In this document: positions 1 to 6,590 of the stretch, piece by piece
Position numbering within the stretch: position 1 is the first letter of the stretch
How the letters are laid out: each line of letters begins with the position of its first letter
Origin: an uncultured bacterium
Lineage (GTDB): Bacteria; Bacteroidota; Bacteroidia; CAILMK01
Reading direction: 5' to 3'
DNA: 10,478 nucleotides
Assembly (NCBI GenBank): GCA_903835275.1
Contig: CAILMK010000395.1
Span: 1 to 10,478 of the forward strand
Translations under genes and position numbers: made by a program
Notes under the pieces: model-generated
Seen by the model: the letters and a program-made list of their open reading frames with translations, nothing else
Told to the model about the DNA's origin: nothing
Databases searched by the model: none

Positions 1-806
1 CCAAAGGCCAATTCTCCTCGTGGATTACCAACTCACTCACCGGAACCAAGGCTACACAAATTGCGCGCACTACTTATACCTATTTGTCTTCCCCGAAAAT
101 AGTTGCGAGCCTTACTGAAAGCAAAAGTGGATCTACCTATACCAATGCCCTGATGGATTCCTTGTTCTATAATGCTAATGATACCCTGTTGTCCAAACAC
201 GAATATACCTACTCGGGATCTGCCTGGAAGCTATCAAGCAAAACAACCTTTATGTATGATAGCGGCAACCTCGTTGAAAAGATGGTAATGGCCCCTTCGG
301 GAACTAGCTGGAAAAAGACAGATTCTTCCGTATACGCGTATGATATTTCCAATAGCCTTTGGAGGATATATGACTATTCTTATGATGGCAGTAGCTGGTT
401 AACAACTTTTATGAATATTACCTATGGTGGTGGTAATGTTAGTGGTGATAGCGTTAGCGACATAACTTACCAGATATATACCGGTAATGCATGGAGAAAC
501 CAGGCTAGATGGAATTTTGACGGAACCCGTTTAGCAGGAATTGAAAGCGAAAAACAGCCAATCCTACAGGCGCATGTATATCCTAATCCGGCGCAGAGCA
601 ATATAAGTGTTGAAATTCCCGAAGGTACAACTACCATGAATACTTGCATCTACGATATGGCAGGAAGAATAGTAATGGTTGAAAATGAAAACAGTGTTTC
701 AGGTAAAACCGCAAACTTAAATATTAACAGTCTTCAAAAGGGAATATATCTGATGAAGCTTACCACCAATAAAGGAATATTGCAATCACAGATCGTGAAG
801 GAATAA
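1..806 (+). CDS. T9SS type A sorting-domain protein, C-terminal part (5' end outside window)
   Basis: The frame is open from the first complete codon at position 3 to the TAA at 804-806, so the gene starts upstream of the window. A TTG at 84 is only an internal codon. The last ~75 residues form a typical type IX secretion C-terminal sorting domain: a VYPNPAQ start, a central YDMAGR motif, and an ending in GIYLMKL then QSQIVKE. Such proteins are exported by Sec, cross the outer membrane by T9SS and are released or anchored to the surface. The part before the sorting domain is rich in Tyr, Ser, Thr and Gly. It carries short recurring motifs of the form G-[ST]-[AS]-W (GSAW, GTSW, GSSW, plus GNAW) alternating with tyrosine-rich strands such as YTYS, YAYD and YSYDG, which suggests a repetitive beta-strand fold. 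No enzyme motif is visible. The sorting domain is certain enough; the function of the passenger is unknown. Confidence 0.85.
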   Translation, partial: KGQFSSWITNSLTGTKATQIARTTYTYLSSPKIVASLTESKSGSTYTNALMDSLFYNANDTLLSKHEYTYSGSAWKLSSKTTFMYDSGNLVEKMVMAPSGTSWKKTDSSVYAYDISNSLWRIYDYSYDGSSWLTTFMNITYGGGNVSGDSVSDITYQIYTGNAWRNQARWNFDGTRLAGIESEKQPILQAHVYPNPAQSNISVEIPEGTTTMNTCIYDMAGRIVMVENENSVSGKTANLNINSLQKGIYLMKLTTNKGILQSQIVKE

Positions 807-817
807 ATTCAATTACA

Positions 818-831
818 TTCGCCGCGGCGAA
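818..831. repeat. GC-rich palindrome TTCGCCGCGGCGAA, copy 1
   Basis: A perfect 14-bp palindrome lies just after the T9SS gene stop and before its terminator hairpin. The identical 14-mer recurs at 2437-2450, and a variant sharing the 10-bp core recurs at 5028-5041. All three are intergenic. Confidence 0.7.
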
Positions 832-841
832 ACGAATCACG

Positions 842-873
842 AACCGTTCAGTTTTAAAACTGAACGGTTTTTT
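842..873 (+). terminator. Rho-independent terminator of the T9SS gene
   Basis: The arms 842-855 (AACCGTTCAGTTTT) and 856-869 are exact reverse complements, and the T-run at 867-873 follows directly. This is a strong intrinsic terminator for plus-strand transcription. The stop codon of the convergent TPR gene (872-874) sits in the T-run, so its transcript ends in the same hairpin. In that direction no good U-tract follows. Confidence 0.88.
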
Positions 874-1687
874 ATTTCTTTCCGCACATCATCTTATAGG
901 AATAAGCTGCTTTAGAATCTCCCAAATCAGCGGCGGTTTGAAGATCTTTGCATGCATTAACCTTGTCGTTCTTTTTCAATTCCGCATCGGCACGGTTTCT
1001 TAGTGCTGCGGTATATTTTGGATTTATGCTAAGCGCAGAAGTGTAATTCGCAATGGCGAGATCGTATTTTTTTATTTCAAAATAGATGAGGCCAATGCTG
1101 TTGTAAGAAACGAAATGTGTGGAATCAATCTTTATGCTTTTAGAATAATACTCCAAAGCCTGGGTATAATTTTTTTGTTCACCATTTATAAGCCCGAGAT
1201 TGAAGACAGCTTGTGCAAGGTTCGGTTTTAGTTGCAGTGCTTTTTTAAGATCAGCCTCAGCTTCCTTGTATCGTTTCATCTTGATATAGATTTGTGCTCG
1301 GTCGTTCCATGCCCACTCATAATCCGGCTGCAATGCAATAGCCTTAGTGAAATAATCAATGGAGGAAGGGTAGTCATTAAGCCGTTCCTTTACTGCACCC
1401 ATTAAATAATAGGCAAACATACCTTTTGGTTCAAGTTTCATTGCTTTTACAAGGTCAGCTTCCGCGCCATTGTAATCAGCAAGTTTCATTTTCATCGTGG
1501 CACGATTGAAATAATGCTGCCCTGTCGGATTTGTCTTCAGGAAAAATGTTTCATCCTGTATGCGGTCACGGATGTATGGGAAATCTGATGTATCCTCCAG
1601 TGTGGGTTTGCTTTCCGGTGCGGATGAGTTCTGCCCAAAGCTGAAAAGGGGAAGTAGCAGAAGTAAAAAGATCAATTTATTCATCAT
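872..1687 (-). CDS. Secreted tetratricopeptide repeat (TPR) protein
   Basis: The 271-residue protein begins with a hydrophobic signal peptide (MMNKLIFLLLLLPLFSFG, probable cleavage before Gln19). After a ~38-residue linker come six consecutive 34-residue TPR units at about residues 57-260. They have the usual signature spacing (for example NDRA, YKEAEADLKKAL, KPN) and degenerate in the last unit. A short Lys-rich tail ends it. TPR arrays bind peptides and act as scaffolds, so this is probably a periplasmic or envelope protein-interaction factor; the partner cannot be told. Its first ATG overlaps the TGA of the upstream Rossmann-fold gene (ATGA at 1684-1687), which points to co-transcription and translational coupling. 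A second ATG follows at once (1682-1684) and could also be used. It converges on the T9SS gene. Confidence 0.88.
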   Translation of the reverse strand: MMNKLIFLLLLLPLFSFGQNSSAPESKPTLEDTSDFPYIRDRIQDETFFLKTNPTGQHYFNRATMKMKLADYNGAEADLVKAMKLEPKGMFAYYLMGAVKERLNDYPSSIDYFTKAIALQPDYEWAWNDRAQIYIKMKRYKEAEADLKKALQLKPNLAQAVFNLGLINGEQKNYTQALEYYSKSIKIDSTHFVSYNSIGLIYFEIKKYDLAIANYTSALSINPKYTAALRNRADAELKKNDKVNACKDLQTAADLGDSKAAYSYKMMCGKK

Positions 1688-2343
1688 GCGATTTTTACCA
1701 CACCTCTTAATTCCACATTATCATAAAGCACCTTATCTCCGCCGTCTTTTACAATTTTCAAAAGAGCTTTCGCTAATTGTACGGAATCAATCATAACGGA
1801 TGGAGCAAATATTTTGATCAGGGGATATAATGGGTACATTAGTTTGTAAGCAAATGGAATATTTTTATGCTTGTGTATGGGTTGTATTCCACCGGGGCGT
1901 GCAATGTAAAGATTTTTAAAATGCATTTCGCCCAATGCCTTTTCCGCAGCGCCTTTTACTTTGCCGAACAATGTTTTGCTGTGTCCATTTGGATCAGCGC
2001 CTTCGCCGCTTACAAACAGGAAAGTGATGTCCGGATTAGCTGCGAGCATTGCCTTTGCAGCAGCCATTGTATAATCATACGTTATCTCCCGGTACTGCTC
2101 TTTGCTAACTTGCAATTGTGAAATACCAAGGCACCATAAACAGGCATCGACGTTTTTGAAAACATTTTCAAGTCCGGTATAGTCGAGAAAATTTTTGTGT
2201 TGAATAAACTTGATCTTGGGGTGAAGAACTTCTGTAACGTTGCGTCCTATTGCTACGATTTCTTCTATGGCAGGGTCAAGGATTGCCTGGCGCAAAACTT
2301 CCGAACCAACGGTTCCTGTAATGCCTGTTACAATAATTTTCAT
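1684..2343 (-). CDS. NAD(P)-binding Rossmann-fold protein (atypical SDR / NAD(P)H-binding family)
   Basis: The 219-residue protein opens with a beta strand and glycine-rich nucleotide-binding loop, MKIIVTGITGTVG (G7xxG10xxG13). This is typical of extended/atypical short-chain dehydrogenase-like proteins such as the NAD(P)H-binding and YbjT/HTATIP2 groups. Further family-like features are the AIGRN turn after strand 2, the LWCLG strand, an FVSGEGAD segment and an ARPGG segment. The start at 2343 is chosen because the fold begins exactly there. Upstream in-frame sequence to 2406 reads through GC-rich repeat-like DNA and has no protein character. The region before the ATG is A-rich, as usual in Bacteroidota. 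It lies 125 bp after murI, with a palindromic repeat in the gap, and overlaps the TPR gene downstream. The substrate is unknown; it could be an oxidoreductase or a redox-sensing regulator. Confidence 0.82.
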   Translation of the reverse strand: MKIIVTGITGTVGSEVLRQAILDPAIEEIVAIGRNVTEVLHPKIKFIQHKNFLDYTGLENVFKNVDACLWCLGISQLQVSKEQYREITYDYTMAAAKAMLAANPDITFLFVSGEGADPNGHSKTLFGKVKGAAEKALGEMHFKNLYIARPGGIQPIHKHKNIPFAYKLMYPLYPLIKIFAPSVMIDSVQLAKALLKIVKDGGDKVLYDNVELRGVVKIA

Positions 2344-2365
2344 AATTAATCTTTTTATTTGCCTT

Positions 2366-2462
2366 TTACCCCCTAACCCCCCTAAAGTGGGAAGCACTTC
2401 GTGCAATTAGTGGAAATGAGAAAGTCCCCTTCAGGGTTCGCCGCGGCGAATAGGGGCATTCC
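2366..2462. repeat. GC-rich intergenic repeat-like module with palindrome copy 2
   Basis: The murI-SDR gap carries runs of C and G (ACCCCCTAACCCCCC, AGTCCCC, AGGGG), a small GCAC-TTC-GTGC stem at 2394-2404, a CCCTTCAGGG inverted repeat at 2427-2436 and the palindrome TTCGCCGCGGCGAA at 2437-2450. Composition differs sharply from both flanking genes. It looks like a folded intergenic repeat; that it is dispersed in the genome is inferred. Confidence 0.5.
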
Positions 2463-2468
2463 ATTAAG

Positions 2469-3272
2469 TCACAACCTCTGCGTTTCCAGCATGATCTGGC
2501 TGCCAAAAAACAGCTCGGTAGTTTTCTGGAAAGATTCAGTATAATCGGAAACAAAAAAATGATGCTTGTTTCTGCTACCGCTTTCATTCAGCAATCCTTC
2601 TTTCGCAAGTATGTTTTTGAGTTTTGTGGCAACAATATCTGTGGAATCAAATAATCGAACTTGCCCTTTATAGAAATCATTTATTTCCCTGCGGATGTTT
2701 ACATAATGGGTACACCCGAGAATGAGTGCATCTATTCCCTGCAATTCCTCTTGCTCGAGATAATTATGAACTACTGCCTGGCTGATGCTGTCATTGCAAA
2801 AGCCTTCTTCAATCATAGGTGCCAATAGGGGAGTGGCAAGTGCTGAGTAAGCCAGTCCTGCCTTCCTGCGGGTAAGCTTTTCCTGGTAAACGCCGCTTTC
2901 TATCGTTGTTTTAGTGGCAATGATTCCTACTTTATGGATGCCTTCTGTAGCAACAACCGCCTCTATGATGGGATCAATGACATTGAAAACAGGTACGCTG
3001 CCTTTATAGCTATCACGCAAAAATTCATAAGCAGCGGCAGAGGCGGTATTGCATGCAATGACGATGCACTTGCACCCTTTTTCCTTCAACAGGAATTCCG
3101 TGATGCGCAATGTATATTCCCTGATCAGTTCCTTTGATTTATCTCCATACGGAAGATGGGCTGTATCCCCGAAATAAATGAGTTGCTCATCGGGTAATAT
3201 CCTTGCAATGGCACTGGCAACAGTTAGTCCGCCAATACCGGAATCAAGAATACCAATTGGACGGGAATCCAT
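2469..3272 (-). CDS. murI: Glutamate racemase MurI
   Basis: The enzyme converts L-glutamate to D-glutamate in the cytoplasm for peptidoglycan precursor synthesis, using two cysteines and no cofactor. At 267 residues it has the usual family length and all key motifs. GILDSGIGGLTV at residues 7-18 contains the conserved Asp10-Ser11. Next come YFGDTAHLPYG at about 33-43, ACNTAS with catalytic Cys74, and LGCTHY with catalytic Cys187 and His189. The ATG at 3270-3272 gives the standard N-terminus. It follows the two OmpH-like genes on the same strand, with a 97-bp gap that holds a long AT-rich inverted repeat. The ompH-ompH-murI order is common in Bacteroidota. No own promoter of the TAnnTTTG type is evident, so read-through from the ompH genes is likely. 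Confidence 0.96.
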   Translation of the reverse strand: MDSRPIGILDSGIGGLTVASAIARILPDEQLIYFGDTAHLPYGDKSKELIREYTLRITEFLLKEKGCKCIVIACNTASAAAYEFLRDSYKGSVPVFNVIDPIIEAVVATEGIHKVGIIATKTTIESGVYQEKLTRRKAGLAYSALATPLLAPMIEEGFCNDSISQAVVHNYLEQEELQGIDALILGCTHYVNIRREINDFYKGQVRLFDSTDIVATKLKNILAKEGLLNESGSRNKHHFFVSDYTESFQKTTELFFGSQIMLETQRL

Positions 3273-3298
3273 GCGTTTAAGTTATTGAGGTATTAAAA

Positions 3299-3353
3299 AA
3301 TTAAGTGATTAAGGAATAGAAGTTTTAATCCTCAATTCCCTAATCACTTAATT
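3299..3353. repeat. AT-rich inverted repeat between ompH and murI
   Basis: The 19-nt arms 3299-3317 and 3335-3353 are reverse complements with one mismatch (A/G at arm position 14), separated by 17 nt. It starts 17 bp after the ompH stop codon in the transcribed direction. It has no T-run of the usual kind, so it may be an attenuator, an mRNA-stabilising or processing hairpin, or an intergenic repeat rather than a simple terminator. Confidence 0.75.
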
Positions 3354-3369
3354 AGCTTAGTTACTATTC

Positions 3370-3876
3370 TTACTCCAATCCAAGTTTCTTTTTCACAAGG
3401 GGAGTGATGTCATCACCTTCCTGTGCATATAGTACAGAACCGGTGCCTGTGTCAAATATGTAAGCATACTTGCCTTCTTTGGCAATTACCTTGATCACTT
3501 CCTTCACCTGGTTTACGATCGGGCTGAGCAATTCCTCCTGCTTCTTCTGGATGTCTTCATTAGCAGTCTGGTTGAAGCTCTGCATCCTTTCCTGCAATTG
3601 CATCAGGTCAGTTTCCTTTGATTTCTTGGTTGCTTCAGGCCAGGTACTTTGTCCCGCCTGGTATGCAGCTAGTTTCTTGTCATATTCTGCCCTTAGTTCC
3701 TTGAGTTGTTCTTCGTAGGACTTCCCAAGGTCTTCAATGGTCTTTTTTGCTGCGATGACTTTGGGCATTTTGCTTAAAAGGTCATTGGAATTAATGTGCC
3801 CGAATTTCATTTGGGCAAATACGCTCACCGGAGCGATGATAAGTAAAATTAAAATTGTTTTGATGATGTGCTTCAT
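3370..3876 (-). CDS. OmpH/Skp family periplasmic chaperone (second of tandem pair)
   Basis: The 168-residue protein has a signal peptide (MKHIIKTILILLIIAPVSVFA, cleavage before Gln22). The Skp/OmpH signature start FGHINSNDLLSKMP follows. A long charged helical region at about residues 40-120, rich in Lys, Glu and Gln, is expected to form the coiled-coil tentacles. The closing beta segment is YAYIFDTGTGSVLYAQEGDDIT, broken by Gly, and then VKKKLGLE. Length and layout match the family. Skp-like proteins form trimers that hold unfolded outer-membrane proteins in the periplasm on their way to the BAM complex. It lies 39 bp downstream of the larger paralogue and 97 bp upstream of murI on the same strand, so an operon is likely. 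The family call is firm; client proteins are unknown. Confidence 0.93.
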   Translation of the reverse strand: MKHIIKTILILLIIAPVSVFAQMKFGHINSNDLLSKMPKVIAAKKTIEDLGKSYEEQLKELRAEYDKKLAAYQAGQSTWPEATKKSKETDLMQLQERMQSFNQTANEDIQKKQEELLSPIVNQVKEVIKVIAKEGKYAYIFDTGTGSVLYAQEGDDITPLVKKKLGLE

Positions 3877-3915
3877 AGTTAAAATTAAACGATTATAAAT
3901 TTTTTGTTTAGGTTG

Positions 3916-4683
3916 TTAATGTCCTGTTGGTGGTTGTGGTGGCGTTTGAGGCGGCCCACCCGGTTGTTGTCCACCCGGCATTTGTCCGCCTGGCTGTTGT
4001 CCGCCCGGCATTTGTCCCCCTGGTTGTTGACCACCCGGCATCTGTCCGCCCGGACCTTGCATATTTATACTTGGGGTTTTGGTTTGCACCCCCGGTATGC
4101 TTGAAGGAGCGCCACTTTGCATTTCTTTTTTCTTAGCCTCTTTTGCCTCAGCTTTTGCCAGCAATTTCAGCTTTTCAAGAACTTCGTCGCTACGGTCATA
4201 TTTAGGATTTGAAAACAACATGGTAACAGCACCTGATTTATCAAAAATAAAATCCTGAGCATTTTCCAAGGCAACATCCTGTACCGCCTTATATACTTTA
4301 TCCTGGATAGGTTTGATCAGCTGCTGGCGTTTTTTCAACAGTTCGCCATCCGGGCCAAACTTCATTGCCTTATATTCGTCCAGATCCTTGCTTTTAAGAG
4401 CAATTTCTTCTTCACGCTTTTTACGTGTTTCCTCCGGAAGTAGAACACTTTCAGCCTCATAGCCTTGTCTTAATTTTTCCAGTTCTGTCTTCTTTCTCCT
4501 GATCTCATTTTTCCATTTTTCAGATGCATCATCAATTTCTTTCTGAGCTGCTTTAAAATCAGGAAGCTGATCCAGAATATATTCCGTATCCACATAGGAC
4601 ATACGCTGAGGAGGCTGGCTATAGCAATAGCTGCATACCATCAGGCAGAAGATCAATATATATGCTTTTAATGACTTACTCAT
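3916..4683 (-). CDS. OmpH/Skp family protein with Gly/Pro/Gln-rich repetitive C-terminal tail
   Basis: The 255-residue protein has a signal peptide of about 22 residues (ending CYS, cleavage before Gln23). A cysteine at 17 sits in LMVC, which is not a good lipobox. The Skp/OmpH domain spans about 26-170: it starts MSYVDTEYILDQLPDF, continues with a strongly charged coiled coil, and ends with QDFIFDKSGAVTMLFSNPKYDRSDEVL. Unlike its neighbour it then continues with a Lys/Ala/Glu helix (KAEAKEAKKKEMQ) and a ~60-residue low-complexity tail. That tail holds three copies of GGQMPGGQQP and ends in PPQTPPQPPTGH. The tail is unusual for the family, is probably disordered, and may contact peptidoglycan, membrane or other proteins (inference). 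It is the first gene of the leftward operon; its promoter candidate lies about 100 bp upstream. Confidence 0.92.
   Translation of the reverse strand: MSKSLKAYILIFCLMVCSYCYSQPPQRMSYVDTEYILDQLPDFKAAQKEIDDASEKWKNEIRRKKTELEKLRQGYEAESVLLPEETRKKREEEIALKSKDLDEYKAMKFGPDGELLKKRQQLIKPIQDKVYKAVQDVALENAQDFIFDKSGAVTMLFSNPKYDRSDEVLEKLKLLAKAEAKEAKKKEMQSGAPSSIPGVQTKTPSINMQGPGGQMPGGQQPGGQMPGGQQPGGQMPGGQQPGGPPQTPPQPPTGH
3962..4051. repeat. Three tandem 30-bp repeats coding for the GGQMPGGQQP tail
   Basis: Units 3962-3991, 3992-4021 and 4022-4051 align in register with a few, mostly silent, substitutions. Each codes for ten residues on the minus strand. The 30-bp period is a multiple of three, so copy-number change would lengthen or shorten the tail without frameshift. 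Confidence 0.88.
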
Positions 4684-4782
4684 CGTATTTAAATTTATTT
4701 AGTAGCTAAAATGATACCGTTTTTACTACTTCTCCCAAACGCCTGCTTCTACTACATAGTGCGTCAGGGTTCGTTTTTTTTT

Positions 4783-4809
4783 CAAAAGTACGAAGTTTTT
4801 AAATACCAA
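4783..4809 (-). promoter_or_regulatory. Putative promoter of the ompH operon
   Basis: On the minus strand TACTTTTG (4790 to 4783) matches the Bacteroidota -7 element TAnnTTTG. A TTG (4809 to 4807) lies 16 bp upstream, slightly closer than usual. The resulting leader would be roughly 90 nt and include a run of about nine A residues. Confidence 0.5.
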
Positions 4810-5027
4810 TGAATTATTCTGCAAGGATTCAATTCGCCTGCCATTATCAGTCAATGGATTATGCATAATAATTTTAAATGCTAACTTGATAATTCCGAAG
4901 GAGTGGCTTGACCGATTCAGGGTACTTATTATTGTGTATACAGGTTGTGGGTTTGTTCCCGCAAAGTCCTATGCACGGGGTATTGTTTTCTTTAAAATTG
5001 ACATAAGGCTTTCGTTTTCAAATCGTA

Positions 5028-5041
5028 TCCGCCGCGGCGGA
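5028..5041. repeat. GC-rich palindrome TCCGCCGCGGCGGA, copy 3
   Basis: A perfect 14-bp palindrome sharing the core CGCCGCGGCG with copies at 818-831 and 2437-2450. It is placed about 40 bp upstream of the aminopeptidase promoter candidate. Confidence 0.65.
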
Positions 5042-5079
5042 GTACATCTGAAATCGTAAATCCTCTTATTCCCTATTCC

Positions 5080-5105
5080 TTGCATTTGTTAATTTACTAT
5101 CTTTG
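5080..5105 (+). promoter_or_regulatory. Putative promoter of the aminopeptidase-pdxA operon
   Basis: TATCTTTG at 5098-5105 fits the Bacteroidota -7 element TAnnTTTG. A TTG at 5080-5082 with a 15-bp spacer is a possible but short-spaced -33 element. The leader would be about 40 nt. The same octamer precedes the tRNA-Leu gene at 8873-8880. Confidence 0.6.
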
Positions 5106-5150
5106 CCGCCTTCACTCCGGAATTGAGCAGGAAACATTAAATTATTAAAA

Positions 5151-6590
5151 ATGACGAAAATCCACCTGGCACCAAAAACCACTAAATCGCTCCCCCAGGC
5201 AATACTTTTTAGCTCTGAAACCCCTGATTTCAAGAAGCTTTCATTTTCAAAAGATGAGGCAGAACTGGTTGCGGCACAAAGAAAGGCAAAACGCCCCCTT
5301 ATTCAGTTATACAGGAATGGTACCTATCTTTTCCTGCATTTCCCGGAGCCCAAAAAAGCTAAATTTCAAGATATTGAAGCGGCACGTGTTGCCGGAAATG
5401 TTCTCCTCGGTGAATTAAAAAGCCTGAATATTGGTGATATACTTATCAGTTCTGATGCAAAGGACGCTTCAATGCTTCTTGCATACGCAGAGGGCATGGC
5501 ACTTGGCAATTATCAGTTTGTTAAATATAAAAAAGAAAAACCGACCAATACATTAAAGAATATTTATTTAGAACATTCCTCTTTAAAACAAACGGATATA
5601 AATGAATTGCAGGTAATCACAGATGCCAACATAATTGCCCGCGATTTGGTCAATGAACCGGTATCATACCTTACCGCAGAAAAATTGAGTGCGGAAATAA
5701 AAAATCTTGCTAAAGAATCCGGATTTAAAATAGAGGTTTTTAATAAACTTAAAATAAAAACCCTCAAGATGGGAGGGCTTCTCGGGGTAAACCAGGGAAG
5801 CGTTGATCCTCCCACTTTTAATATTCTGGAGTGGAACCCTAAAAATGCAAAGAACAAGAAACCAGTCGTGCTGGTTGGGAAGGGAGTTACCTACGATACA
5901 GGTGGACTTACCCTCAAACCGACTCCCGGCTCCATGGATAGCATGAAGTGCGATATGGCAGGAGCGGCTGCGGTAACGGGTATACTTTATGCCGTTGCCA
6001 AGCTTAAATTGCCGGTTCATGTAGTTGGGTTGATACCTGCTACTGATAACCGTCCGGGAGGCAATGCGCTTGCACCCGGTGATATTTTGACCATGTATGA
6101 TGGCACAACAGTGGAAGTCTTAAATTCCGATGCTGAAGGCAGGTTGATACTTGGAGATGCCCTTTCCTACGCTAAAAAATACAAGCCACAATTGGTTATG
6201 GATTTTGCCACCCTCACCGGAGCAGCAGCAAGGGCAATCGGGCAGTACGGAACTGTCTTTATGGGTACTGCAGATGATGCTACCAAGAAACAACTGGTGG
6301 ATAGCGGCAACACAACTTATGAAAGACTTGTTGAATTCCCGATGTGGGATGAATACGGCGATATGCTCAAATCTGATATAGCTGATTTGAAAAATGTGAG
6401 TGCCGGCCCTGTGGGTGGTGCTATTACTGCAGGGAAATTCCTGGAACGTTTTACAGATTATCCGTGGTTGCATTTTGATATTGCAGGCCCCGCATTCTTG
6501 AGCGGATCTGATTCCTACAGGGGCAAAAACGCAACAGGGGTAGGCATACGTTTGATATTTGATTTTCTTAAAAAACAAATTGCGAAATAA
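5151..6590 (+). CDS. M17 family leucyl aminopeptidase (cytosol aminopeptidase)
   Basis: This is a di-metal exopeptidase that removes N-terminal residues from peptides in the cytoplasm. The 479 residues match the family: a divergent N-terminal domain (about 1-150) and the conserved catalytic domain (about 160-475). Visible active-site motifs are VGKGVTYDTGGLTLKP (metal ligands Lys244 and Asp249, catalytic Lys256), SMKCDMAGAAAV (Asp268), and the signature NSDAEGRL (Asp327, Glu329, catalytic Arg331). Later conserved blocks are DFATLTGA, GGAITAGKFL and HFDIAGPAF. The signature reads NSDAEGRL where many members have NTDAEGRL. The ATG at 5151 follows an A-rich stretch, is the first good start, and lies about 45 bp after the promoter element. 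Its stop overlaps the pdxA start (TAATG), suggesting one mRNA. The specific name (pepA or similar) cannot be fixed from sequence alone. Confidence 0.95.
   Translation: MTKIHLAPKTTKSLPQAILFSSETPDFKKLSFSKDEAELVAAQRKAKRPLIQLYRNGTYLFLHFPEPKKAKFQDIEAARVAGNVLLGELKSLNIGDILISSDAKDASMLLAYAEGMALGNYQFVKYKKEKPTNTLKNIYLEHSSLKQTDINELQVITDANIIARDLVNEPVSYLTAEKLSAEIKNLAKESGFKIEVFNKLKIKTLKMGGLLGVNQGSVDPPTFNILEWNPKNAKNKKPVVLVGKGVTYDTGGLTLKPTPGSMDSMKCDMAGAAAVTGILYAVAKLKLPVHVVGLIPATDNRPGGNALAPGDILTMYDGTTVEVLNSDAEGRLILGDALSYAKKYKPQLVMDFATLTGAAARAIGQYGTVFMGTADDATKKQLVDSGNTTYERLVEFPMWDEYGDMLKSDIADLKNVSAGPVGGAITAGKFLERFTDYPWLHFDIAGPAFLSGSDSYRGKNATGVGIRLIFDFLKKQIAK

Larger units (their letters stand above)
4684..5150. 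other. 467-bp non-coding divergent intergenic region
   Basis: It lies between the divergent ompH-like operon and the aminopeptidase gene. It holds a promoter candidate for each direction, palindrome copy 3 at 5028-5041, and a small hairpin (arms 4945-4951 and 4958-4964, one G-T pair). No convincing protein, tRNA, known riboswitch or structured RNA is recognised in 4811-5027. Confidence 0.6.

Noticed and set aside
842..873. Equally strong bidirectional terminator for the T9SS and TPR genes
   Set aside because: The hairpin is symmetric, but only the plus direction is followed by a T-run; in the minus direction the sequence after it is not U-rich.
2344..2406. N-terminal extension of the Rossmann-fold gene to 2406
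   Set aside because: The extra 21 residues (MHEVLPTLGGLGG and onward) are translated intergenic repeat DNA, and the Rossmann fold begins exactly at the ATG at 2343.
2366..2587. Small minus-strand frame overlapping the murI 3' end
   Set aside because: It lies in another frame of murI and the GC-rich gap, with no recognisable protein features.
3962..4051. CRISPR-like array
   Set aside because: The 30-bp repeats are directly adjacent with no spacers and code in frame for a protein tail.
3904..4136. Plus-strand frames opposite the OmpH tail
   Set aside because: They are antisense translations of the repetitive tail (Arg/Leu/Trp-rich or Val/Pro-rich) with no gene context.
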